Shown here: positions 1 to 8,769 of the stretch, one piece after another | How positions within the stretch are numbered: position 1 is the first letter of the stretch | Layout of the letters: the number at the start of each line of letters is the position of its first letter | NCBI GenBank assembly: GCA_965644295.1 | Contig: CBFFRP010000248.1 | Coordinates: 1-58,360, forward strand | DNA length: 58,360 nucleotides | Direction: 5' to 3' | DNA from: Paraphysomonas bandaiensis | Lineage: Eukaryota > Chrysophyceae | Translations under genes and position numbers: made by a program | Notes under the pieces: model-generated | What the model saw: the letters and a program-made list of their open reading frames with translations, nothing else | What the model was told of the DNA's origin: nothing | The model's database searches: none

Positions 1-1771
1 ATTCTATGAGTGATTATCCTTGTTAATATTTTCCTACTGACTTCAAGCAGACCAATCGGTCGGAGATTAGTGAGGGAGGATTCTCCTGGTTTCTTGAGAA
101 TGGGAGACATTACCCTGTCTCTCCACCAAATGGGCACATGTTTATGTTTCCAGAGAGATCTGGTGAGGATGTAAGCCTCCCGCTGAACTACCGGTGGCCA
201 GGATTTGACCATGTTGGAGGAGACCATTGAGGGTCCAGGCGCGCGGTTGAAGGAGAGAGAGTGAAGTGTGCAGTAGAATTCATCCTGGGTGATGTCTTTT
301 GCAAGAGTAGATTTGAGTGGTGGCTGCCATGGCCAGAGGGTCTTGGTACAAAGGGCCCCGTGTAACCAGCTGCAGGAAGAGGGATTTTCGAGCGGGGGTG
401 GAGTGGTTCCTGGCATGTCGCTGAGCCCTGGATCAAGAAGGGATTTCCACCATGTAGGGTCCATCCTGGAGCTGCTGTGCTACAGGGTCAAGTCCAGGAG
501 GTTTGGCATGATGTTCACGGAAGTGCGCATTAATGCCTTCATGAATGTCTTGCGGTGTTGTGAGGATGTGTCCGTCAGTTGTTTTCACCGTGGTAAGTCG
601 GAGTGGTGTTTTGACCTTGAGACCAATTTTCTGAAGAATTGCTTGAAGTCTTTCTGCTGTAGCAGTGCCTCCATCTGATTGGTGCGAGCCGTGAGTCTAG
701 TCCGCATTTCTGTCCTGGCTCTTCCATGAAGAAGTCCTCTCAGTCGTGCAAGGCACTTCGGAGAAGGTTTTTCTTGGTGGCTTGCTTTTCGTTCCAACCC
801 AGGATTACCGTCGTGGGTCCGCGTCGCGATGGCTGCACCAGAAGTTGGTGTCTGATATGCCTTTGATGTGGACCCCGAGAACTCCTGCAGATAGGAGTCC
901 CATCGGATGAACCATGCAGTGATGATTTCGTGGGTGGGGGTGGTTGGCCGGGGGCCGCGCCATCCATGCCGTTTGTATCCGGCAGAATTGAACATCTTTT
1001 CGGATAATCCGCAAAACCATGATCATTCCTTCCTGTATTACTCTCATTTCCGGGGAAAAGCCATTCTTGAACTTTGAGCGTTTGCGCTGACAACGTTCGT
1101 GTAGTCGTGTGCTATAAGTACATGCAGGACGCTTCGCCTCGAGCGAAGCCTGGAGGGTTATGTGATGGATGGCCGCTAGTCTGTCGGCTGCCACCCTCAG
1201 GAGGGAGTATGGCAGACGATCCGTTGTCAAATGTGGTAGTTGTGCATGAAGTTGGAGGAGTCTTGCGGTGTATACCTGTACTTCCTTGGAGTCCTTCGGG
1301 TTTACATTGAGACGGGGGGGGATTCGGAGGTGCGACTCAGGTGGTCGAGGGTCAAGATTGACTGGTACAGTGAAACCGACCCAGACCGGTCGATGATCGA
1401 AGGCTGCTGCGAGTAGTGAGGGGGAGTCAAGGCAGCCAGTGTCCGTAACAGACATGTTCGGAAGTAACGGCGTGTGTAGAATATGATCGATCCGCGATAT
1501 TCCTTTGTCTAATCTGTGGAAGGTAAGTGATATGTTTTCCCGGGTAGGAGAAGCTCATGAGAGTGGTGCAGCCAGTTGGAGTTTGTCGGCAAGTGGTCGT
1601 ATGTCTCTGCTCTTCGGATTTGTCTCCATGGAGCTTATTGAAGTCGCCGGCGACAATGACAGTATGGTCCTTGGCTCTGGCTTTAGTGACCCATTTCGTA
1701 AGGATGTTGCATAGGAGCTTGTAGGGGTCAGCCGTACAGATACCACGGGACGCTCTCCCTAGCTTGGTCAA
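1..1771 (-). pseudogene. Frameshifted continuation of the LINE: EEP C-terminal half, linker, start of reverse transcriptase
   Basis: Downstream of the long ORF the same protein continues in at least two other frames. One frame (about 1771 to 1427) carries IVAGDFN, the DxN metal-binding motif of EEP endonucleases. The next frame (about 1455 to 805) carries FDHRPVWVGF, the terminal D-H motif. A basic linker of the kind that precedes LINE RTs (KCLARLRGLLHGRAR) lies around 690-770, and the RT fingers occupy bases 1-300. The switches of frame mean this copy cannot make one polyprotein unless the sequence contains indel errors. The catalytic Glu expected in LQE is Asp here (LQD), in the upstream ORF. 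Confidence 0.7.
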
Positions 1772-4700
1772 TTTGCTCCATAATGTGCAAGAGCCTGGCG
1801 TGGATGGCTTCGGGGGTAGATAGACGCTTATTAGTACTAGGGGTGTGCGCCACCGACGTTTTGAACTCTAGTCGGCTCACTAAACCAAGTCCCGTAAAGT
1901 CAGCCTTTGTGAAGGCGAGACGGCGCTTCCAGTATTCGCTGATTATGACTACTGTACCCCCCATTAGTGGGTCTCTTGAAGTCAGTTTTGGCTGCTTGCT
2001 GAGGAAGAGGCATATTCTTGATCCCTGGATTGCATCTTCTATGATACGTGTGAAGAAGTTGGCCTGAGTTTCTGTTAGACGGACATCCTGTAATAGGAGC
2101 ACGTCCAATTTTTGCCGCTTAAAGTGTCGGATGATAGCTTGGACTTTGCCTGTGTGAGATGCCGGATTGCCATTTGTGTTCCATGTGGAGAGTCGGAGTC
2201 CCATGGCTGCTCCCGAGGGAGCCTTGGGGATGCTGCTGGAGGTCTCTGTAGGAGTTCCACTCTTGTCTGCAAGGAGTCTGTCCCATACTGCTTTATTGGC
2301 ACCGCCTATGTCGCTGTCGTACGCAGCCCTGGCTTGGATTAATATCTCAAGTGGCCAGCGTTGATCACACCAGTAATGATGCCCGTAGTTGATGAGAAGT
2401 TCTTCATCCTTAGCAATGGGACGTATTGTACGGACATAGAGGCGTTTATTTTTCGTGACAAACTTGACATTAGCCATGTTTGTGGCTAGGGGGTCATTAA
2501 TATACCCAGCTTCGCATGTTACACATTGTCGGACTTGGTCAAAGCCATCTATTGCGAAGGTACCAGTACTGTCTTGAACTATGTAATCAGAACGCCTTGC
2601 AGACTGACTCAGCTTTGTTAGTGGATAGCGTTTGCCTTTGTACTCAGCAATGATGACGTCTGCTGGGAATGTGTTCTTCGCATAAAGGGATAGTCCTTTG
2701 GCAGTGTTATCGGCGTACGCAATGTAGAACTTTCTTGACCAGTCCTTGTCCCAGCTGGTGGTATCAAGTGCTGGAGTTGGTCTGATCGTTCGTGTGGTCG
2801 TGGATTGGTGTGAGTTGTGAAGGTTCGTTGGTTGGTCACTTTCATCGTAATTTACGACCTTTTTGGCTTTCCGGGTTGGCTGGCATCGACTTGTCAACGC
2901 AGTTTGGGCGTGTTTCAACTGCATCTTCCTGTGCGATGGTAGTGCTCCAGGGGTTGAAGCCTGCAGAATCTGTCGATTTGTTCGTGCTAACTTGGTGCTG
3001 CTGGACGAGGTTGTTCTGGTGCTGGTCGTCTTTGATGTCCTATTGTTGTTCGTGATTGAGTCCGCGGGAAGTGTAGGTGGAGCGATGGGGTCAGACGTTG
3101 AGAGTATACTGGTGGCCAAGGTGTTTTCAAGAGATAGTAGGGCGTTGTCTAGGGCAGTAGAAAGACCGGCAGGGTCTAAGAGGAAGTAGTGAGCATCTTG
3201 TAGTATGACATGGTAGTAGTTATCACGAATAGCGTTCCTAAGTTCCTCCACCTTCCATGCGATGTTATAAGCTACTTTGTCAGTAGGGATACCTACAATG
3301 CTGAGATAATTACCATTTTGCGCCCACGTCGTGCAGGGGTTGATAGTAGAGGCTAAAAGGTGGACCTCTCGCACTGAGAGCCAGTGAGTTATGTCGTCCT
3401 CCGTAGTGTATGTTGTTTTGGCAGGTATTAAAAGTGCGGCCTGTGCGTGATCCAACTTATGTCGTAGTGGCTGAAGTGTGTGATGGGCCATGCACTCCCG
3501 TTGCATTGTGTCGAACGCTTGGGTGCCTAATGTATTTATAAAAGATGCTAGCGTGTGACGGTCCTTGCGTTGTTTGAGGTCTAATTTCAGACAGGAGCGA
3601 GTGTGTCGCCTGCTTGAAGCAAGAATGTGCAGATGATAGAGTGTGCTGTATGCGCAGTATCCATCACTTGGGATATGTTGTTGTGTGCGAAGGGCTGAGG
3701 GTCTGAGGGTGAGGCGATAGACTCTGCTCATGTCGCACATATGGAGCCTGAGTTGTCGACGGTCCGTGGGGTTCATCTGCCGTAGTTGACGTCGAGCTCT
3801 CGGTGACAAGGAGACTGCAATTACTTCCCTCTGTTCCTGTTGCTCTCTTTGCTCATGTAGCATAGATGGTACAGTTGACGGTTCCGAAGTCCAGATGATG
3901 TTGGTGCTCTGTCTGGAGGTCTGGTGTTGTAGAAAACAGGATAGCCGCTCCTGAGTTCGTGTTAGAGCGTGCATGATGGAGGTGGGGATATTTGTTGCAT
4001 TTAGTATGTGAAACCCATGCTGGCTGCGTATGATGTCATGGGTTACCACAGTGTTGGTAGAAGCGTGCACTGTTAGTGCCTGTCTGGAGAATGGTGATAG
4101 CTGTGCCCAACCAGGCGCCAGGTGCGGTTGAACAGCGTCCCATAGTCTGTATGGTATGGAGAGAAGATCGAGTAGCAGTTGGAAATCCTCCGTGTCTAGA
4201 TGTAGTCCTGTGTGTGGATTCGAGGATTCATATTGCATAAGTGTCTTACGGAGAGTGACAGTGGCTGTTGAGGGAATACCCTTTGTCAGGCAAAGGGTCC
4301 GCACATGCCTAGATACAACATGAGTGGAGTCTGCCCAGGGTTTGTTGCCATTCGCGAGATGCTGGGCAACTAGTAGGGCGCTGTGCGTGGTGTCCAATTT
4401 GTGCTCTGGTAGCGTGAATGATATCATGAGATCATAGTTGTCCGTCCTGGAAGCCTTGGCTATGAATCCTTCCCATATGTCTAAACAGGCAGGGGATAGC
4501 ATGTGTGCGTATATTTCTTTTAAAAGGTTTCCCTGTGGGGAGGCAGCAATGGTTTGGGTTTCATCATATCTAACCCAGTTGTTCGGCAGATCGGAGTGAA
4601 AGGGCGTGTGACCCCGGCCCTCTGTGTAGTGTAGGGGGTATGTGGCAATATCCTTGGGCAGTACATCCGGCCTGAGGTCAGGAGTGGTAGTGGAGAGTGA

Positions 4701-5996
4701 GGATGGGCCGTCTGGGGCTAATGCTGGAGTTCCCATGGTGTTCAGTTGAGTAAGGTTGGTGGTAGGTGGCTTCCGTTTGACTGGGAAATAGTCAAATAAC
4801 GTTGCATACGGTGTGGTGGCATCCTTAGTGGGTAAGGGTAATGTGTGGGTGGATTTGCTGGGTCCGTCACCGCTGTTATCGGAGGAGAATTCCTTCCCCT
4901 GAAGGGCGTGGGAGGGATGGTTGATGGACCTGGCACGGTGGACTCCTTGCATTCCCTTGGAATGACATTGCAACACATTTTGGAGACGCATGATGACGAG
5001 GTCAGGAATTCTCTCGAGTAGCGCGTGTAGTTCCAACTCCACCGGGTATTTGGTGTCCAGGAAGAAGTGATCGTTGGAGCAAAACACATCATAAGATGGA
5101 AGGAATTGAGTTTGTGGAAGGAAGGAGGAATAGTGGGTGGACCAGTACGCCCAGTAAGGGAGAGGCGATAGTTTGTCTGGGGGTTTTCTAGGAGGAGGTA
5201 GAGTGTACTGTGTGTGTGTATGACACTGCAGTGGTGTTATGAGTGTGTTGGACAGAGAGAGAGAGCTGGTGATGTGTCCAACAGTACAGGTAGACAGGTA
5301 CATGGACATGGTGATGTGTCCAACAGTACAGGTAGACAGGTACATGGACATGGTGATGTGTCCAACAGTACAGGTAGACAGGTACATGGACATGGTGATG
5401 TGTCCAACAGCAGTAGAGGTATACACGGAATGGTATACATCCTGTAGGACACAGTAGTACAGTAGTCGAGTATACCGTATGCGGAATACAGTGTCTATCC
5501 AATGAGATGGATGGGCTGTGGGGGTGATAGGTGAACAGGGTGAGGGGGTAGCCTGCTGGGTGGATGGACCACAGACAAACCATGTTGGGTTGGGTTGAGT
5601 GGGCGGCAGAAGGCAGCCCTGTTGCACAGTTGAGAGGGATCGAGAGTATTCAGTGATTGCATAGGGGGTCCATGGGGGTCGTTTTCGTGAGCCTGCTCGC
5701 ACGAGCCATGTTCTGAGAGGTTGTAGCCGTAGAAAGCGATGGGTGAGACGAAGTTGTCTGCTGAGGGGATAGCACGTAGGTGCGGTCAGCGCTGCATTGG
5801 TGCAGGCACGTGGTTTAACTGAAGTAGTTGAGTAGGGTGAAGGTTGCAAGGCCAGGCAGGGGGGCTTGGAGCGTGTACAACATGGTGTGACAGGTAATTT
5901 GTCGGAAGCGTGGTGGTCAACAAAATGCAGCAGTAAGGGAGTGTAAAAGGCCCTGGGCACACTGATGTGACTCAGCCACAGTCTCAATAGAGACAT
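1728..5996 (-). CDS. LINE polyprotein with OTU-like protease, SET domain and N-terminal half of EEP endonuclease
   Basis: A 1,422-codon uninterrupted ORF with an ATG start at 5996. Residues 1-760 are low-complexity and Pro/Thr/Ser-rich with no recognised fold; they contain a 14-residue tandem repeat (about 200-245) and a PIP-box-like YATLFDYF followed by PVKRK (about 400). An OTU-like cysteine protease follows: SDGYC with the candidate nucleophile near residue 781 and DAHYF with the candidate His near 936. A SET domain spans about 1090-1212: GLSLYA, EYKGKRY, GYIND...N and DEELLINYG with the conserved Tyr near 1204. An EEP domain opens at about 1265 with STWNTNG and LLLQDVRL. The expected roles are deubiquitination, lysine methylation and target nicking, inferred from families. 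The ORF ends before the second half of the EEP domain, which continues in other frames. Confidence 0.85.
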   Translation of the reverse strand: MSLLRLWLSHISVPRAFYTPLLLHFVDHHASDKLPVTPCCTRSKPPCLALQPSPYSTTSVKPRACTNAALTAPTCYPLSRQLRLTHRFLRLQPLRTWLVRAGSRKRPPWTPYAITEYSRSLSTVQQGCLLPPTQPNPTWFVCGPSTQQATPSPCSPITPTAHPSHWIDTVFRIRYTRLLYYCVLQDVYHSVYTSTAVGHITMSMYLSTCTVGHITMSMYLSTCTVGHITMSMYLSTCTVGHITSSLSLSNTLITPLQCHTHTQYTLPPPRKPPDKLSPLPYWAYWSTHYSSFLPQTQFLPSYDVFCSNDHFFLDTKYPVELELHALLERIPDLVIMRLQNVLQCHSKGMQGVHRARSINHPSHALQGKEFSSDNSGDGPSKSTHTLPLPTKDATTPYATLFDYFPVKRKPPTTNLTQLNTMGTPALAPDGPSSLSTTTPDLRPDVLPKDIATYPLHYTEGRGHTPFHSDLPNNWVRYDETQTIAASPQGNLLKEIYAHMLSPACLDIWEGFIAKASRTDNYDLMISFTLPEHKLDTTHSALLVAQHLANGNKPWADSTHVVSRHVRTLCLTKGIPSTATVTLRKTLMQYESSNPHTGLHLDTEDFQLLLDLLSIPYRLWDAVQPHLAPGWAQLSPFSRQALTVHASTNTVVTHDIIRSQHGFHILNATNIPTSIMHALTRTQERLSCFLQHQTSRQSTNIIWTSEPSTVPSMLHEQREQQEQREVIAVSLSPRARRQLRQMNPTDRRQLRLHMCDMSRVYRLTLRPSALRTQQHIPSDGYCAYSTLYHLHILASSRRHTRSCLKLDLKQRKDRHTLASFINTLGTQAFDTMQRECMAHHTLQPLRHKLDHAQAALLIPAKTTYTTEDDITHWLSVREVHLLASTINPCTTWAQNGNYLSIVGIPTDKVAYNIAWKVEELRNAIRDNYYHVILQDAHYFLLDPAGLSTALDNALLSLENTLATSILSTSDPIAPPTLPADSITNNNRTSKTTSTRTTSSSSTKLARTNRQILQASTPGALPSHRKMQLKHAQTALTSRCQPTRKAKKVVNYDESDQPTNLHNSHQSTTTRTIRPTPALDTTSWDKDWSRKFYIAYADNTAKGLSLYAKNTFPADVIIAEYKGKRYPLTKLSQSARRSDYIVQDSTGTFAIDGFDQVRQCVTCEAGYINDPLATNMANVKFVTKNKRLYVRTIRPIAKDEELLINYGHHYWCDQRWPLEILIQARAAYDSDIGGANKAVWDRLLADKSGTPTETSSSIPKAPSGAAMGLRLSTWNTNGNPASHTGKVQAIIRHFKRQKLDVLLLQDVRLTETQANFFTRIIEDAIQGSRICLFLSKQPKLTSRDPLMGGTVVIISEYWKRRLAFTKADFTGLGLVSRLEFKTSVAHTPSTNKRLSTPEAIHARLLHIMEQIDQARESVPWYLYG
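5269..5411 (-). repeat. 42-bp in-frame minisatellite inside the LINE ORF
   Basis: A 42-bp unit beginning GTGATGTGTCCAACAGTACA is repeated three times without change (5269-5394) and starts a fourth, diverged copy. On the coding strand it gives a 14-residue repeat containing TMSMYL and STCTVG. Identity between units points to recent expansion; the multiple-of-three length keeps the ORF open. Confidence 0.95.
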
Positions 5997-6169
5997 TGGG
6001 CTTGGAGCTGGTTAATAGAGTGAAACTTTATGTTGGACTGTATTTGCCATCGTAGGGCAGAGAATTTTTAACATGTAGACTTATTGTTTGGATTCTTATT
6101 GGAAGAAGCCTTGCCCATATTGAGGAATGTCATGAATACCTACTATTTTTCGCAGGATATAAGATATAC

Positions 6170-7711
6170 CAGGGCCTGGTAACCATTAATGGCCCATTAA
6201 TGGTATTCCAGTTCCCCGCAATTATAATGGCATTAATGGCCTATTAATACCTACTAACTTAAAGTAGATAGCACCACTCATATAATAGATGGTGTTGTGC
6301 TCCCTTAATTACTAATTTTTAGTTAAATATTAGCAGACTACAAATTTTAACTACTTCTCGCTCTCTACTGGCACATCAGGACCTTCTTTCAGGGCTTCAT
6401 GGAGGGTATAAACATCCCACAACATGGAATTGGCTCGTAGAAATAGCAACGATTCTAGACGGAATGGATTCATGTCTCTACGCTTATAGGTGTCATAATT
6501 AACTTTGCACGACTAAAGAGCCTCTCAACAACATTAGATTGTGCTTCAATATGAAGCAAGCAGCGGTAGTTGGACTCATATGTACCAAGTCGAGCTCTCT
6601 TGGTGACCTCGGCGCTGTCCAGAACACGCTGTGCAAAATCAGTTCCTTCAATCTCGTCCTCGTTATTTCTGTCGGGTACACCAACCTCCATGGATGAATC
6701 CAGTTGCAAATGTCTAACTGCTCTTCTCTCATTGCCTGTCAACTCTCTTTCATCGTTCCCTTGAATTTTAGCCACTGCCTTCTCAATATTTGCACTGGCA
6801 ACAAAATGCTTGCATTCGGGGAAAGGTATGAATGCAGCTCTGGAAATTCTGGCGGGCTTGGTACAAATTTGTTCCATCTCTTTGTAAGGCCAGCGTAGCA
6901 CTCTCTAGAATTTTTCAAGTTGCGTCAAAAATTGTTTCAGCTTTCAAAAGTTAGTTGGAGTTAGAATCTGGAGTAAGGAGATACTTTCTTTCTTATAAAA
7001 GACAATAAATCGCCAACGTGAAGTCTTTCATTTCCCGAAATTCTCTCGAGTTCCTCTCGCCAAGAAATATTTGGCGCCCTTCTTGGCTTTATGATTCTCA
7101 CAAGTCGTGTAACCTCGCTGTATACTTTGTTTAAGGCGATCATTGCACAACAAACAAATATGATACAGAGCACTGAGAGAATTCTCTGAATCCACTCGGA
7201 AGTCGGAAGAAGACTCAGACTGTAAATTACACTGCCATCATCGTTGCTAATATATGCTATGTATGGTATATGTACAGAGTATACTTTCTTTGCTTAGTTA
7301 GCTTCTTTCAACTTTGGGGAAAAATAGTGTTTTTATGAATGTTTTTAGGCGAAATATGCATATTTTCAATGATTATTTTAGAGTTTTATGGGTACGTTGC
7401 TATGAATATCGCACAGGACACTATTCTCTGACTCTAGAATGCATTTAGAAGACAATGAACAAAGTTGCCACAGAGTGCCAGTAGAGTTGCATGAACATTG
7501 TTGTCTAATATTGTTTAGAGTTTCTTCGGAGTGTAGAGGAGATACTATACTCTTAAGAACACTCAGTTCTATGTATAGCAGTATAGATCATTAATGGTAG
7601 TCCTGTTCCCGGCAATTATAATGGCATTAATTAAAAATGTCCCGGCAATTATAATGGCATTACCATTAATGACCCATTAATGCCATTACCATTATTGGTT
7701 ACCAGGCCCTG
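6170..7711 (-). mobile_element. hAT DNA transposon remnant, copy 1, with 8-bp target-site duplication
   Basis: The left end CAGGGCCTGGTAACCATTAA (6170) is the reverse complement, with few mismatches, of the right end finishing AACCAGGCCCTG (7711). The flanking 8 bases are identical: AGATATAC at 6162-6169 and at 7712-7719, the target-site size of hAT transposases. Subterminal regions are full of ATTAATGG and GGCAATTATAATGGCATTAA iterations on both sides. The interior keeps an N-terminal-type segment (about 6961-7200) and the C-terminal dimerisation segment (6470-6901), but the catalytic core is missing, so it is non-autonomous. It shares most of its length with the copy at 48111-49442. Confidence 0.95.
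6470..6901 (-). pseudogene. hAT transposase C-terminal (dimerisation) fragment, copy 1
   Basis: The 143-codon open stretch encodes HIEAQSNVVERLFSRAKLIM near its end, the signature of the hAT family C-terminal dimerisation region, which normally packs against the RNase H-like core. No initiator ATG, DDE residues or large insertion domain are present, so it is a relic of the transposase 3' end within the element at 6170-7711. A nearly identical reading frame occurs in the third hAT copy (48325-48840), with the same NVVERLFSR motif. Confidence 0.85.
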
Positions 7712-7719
7712 AGATATAC

Positions 7720-8288
7720 TTTTACATAGCTGCTTAGGAACACAAAGAGCAAGCTACGAGCAGTTCGAGATCCTGTCGTTACTGGATACAGGATTTAGTC
7801 TGTATAGAAGTGATATTGCGAGGCATAACGATTGCAAGAATTTTCTCCGATTACGATTGTACAACAGTCCCCAACCTTGTCAGTCTTAGCACTGCTGATA
7901 TGCACAGAACTGTATAGCATTTCTATTTATAACGTATTCTATTGATAAATTACAACAGGTTCGAAGACATGCTCTGTGGTATGTTTCAAGCGATTCCTAG
8001 AAGTGTCAATTTGACCTGGTTGACGTACTACAACATAATTATACCATATGTGATTTGAAGTGGAATATTATTTAAAAGAATTAACGTTTATTCCAGTTCG
8101 TATTCAAGTCTATTTCAAGTTTTCCAGACAGCGTACATCAATCACAAGAATCGATCAACTCGGCATGCGTGTGGCCCTCACATTAAGACAGTATCATTGC
8201 AAACAATAACAGTGTGGTGACAGGTCCATGCGGTACATCTCTGTGCATAGAGTCGTATTTCTATTGAGCAATATGATCAGCACTGCCA
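7720..8288. other. Intergenic, no gene seen
   Basis: AT-rich sequence between the hAT copy and the 5S gene. No conserved reading frame, tRNA-like box pair or terminal inverted repeat was recognised. Confidence 0.5.
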
Positions 8289-8405
8289 TGGACGGTCATA
8301 CAATGCAAACCGCACCCGCTCTCGTTCCGCTCGCGGAAGTTAAGTTGCATCTGGCCCGGTTAGTAGTACGGTGGGTGACCACGTGCGAAGTCCGGGTACT
8401 GTCCG
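8289..8405 (+). rRNA. 5S ribosomal RNA gene (solitary)
   Basis: About 117 bp that align by eye to the animal 5S rRNA consensus along their whole length: GGACGGTCATAC at the 5' end, a CACCCG...CTCG block, CGGAAGTTAAGTTGC (box A region), CCCGGTTAGTAGTACGG and GTGACCAC...CCGGGTACTGTCC at the 3' end. Helix I closes between the first bases GGACGGT and the last bases ACTGTCC, with one G-U pair. A T5 run at 8406-8410 is an RNA polymerase III terminator. Several loop bases differ from the vertebrate sequence, as expected for a distant animal. It is a single copy here, not an array; it could be an expressed dispersed 5S gene or a well-preserved pseudogene. Confidence 0.85.
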
Positions 8406-8410
8406 TTTTT

Positions 8411-8769
8411 GTCACGTATTTTATTGTAGCATTCGAGAATATATTGAGAACAACGACTTTAAACGTACAGTATGGCTAAGTGTTCAGTGCTGTGAGTGTG
8501 GTGTGAGATGAAGATACCAGCAAGATACGGCACGACTCAGAGGCAGCATGCCTGATTGACACCATCATGATGCTGTCCATGTGGAATACGGCCCCTACAG
8601 TTGTATTTTGTGTTCTTATACCATTCTGCACTGTGTCTGTATACGTATGTATATGTATATATGTATATACCTGTACGCCTACACGTGTACGTCCCTGCTG
8701 TGCATATACACGCACATCTATGTACAGACAGCCTCATAGCATACATCAACATAACAATCGACAGTGATC
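8411..8769. promoter_or_regulatory. Interval upstream of the methyltransferase, TA/CA-alternating tract
   Basis: Between the 5S terminator and the methyltransferase start. Around 8638-8710 it consists of alternating purine-pyrimidine TATGTATATG and ACACGTGTACG stretches, like the simple tracts in front of other genes here. No TATA box can be assigned with confidence. Confidence 0.35.

Larger units (their letters stand above)
1..5996 (-). mobile_element. Non-LTR retrotransposon (LINE), 5' part with OTU, SET, EEP and start of RT
   Basis: Read on the minus strand, this GC-richer block holds one long ORF (5996 to 1728), then broken frames that finish an EEP endonuclease, then the finger region of a reverse transcriptase running off the window at base 1. 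The RT is recognisable from an APGP motif near 240-270 and from RPIGLLEVSRKIL encoded around 20-60. The gene order endonuclease then RT is that of APE-type LINEs. The 3' end, poly-A and any target-site duplication lie outside the window, so completeness and age cannot be judged. The 5' boundary is placed at the start codon; the true 5' end may extend to about 6100. No gag-like zinc knuckles were seen in the N-terminal third. Clade is undetermined. Confidence 0.85.

Noticed and set aside
5214-5457. Small plus-strand ORFs with STGRQVHGHGDV or DRYMDMVMCPTVQV repeats
   Set aside because: Antisense shadows of the 42-bp minisatellite inside the LINE ORF.
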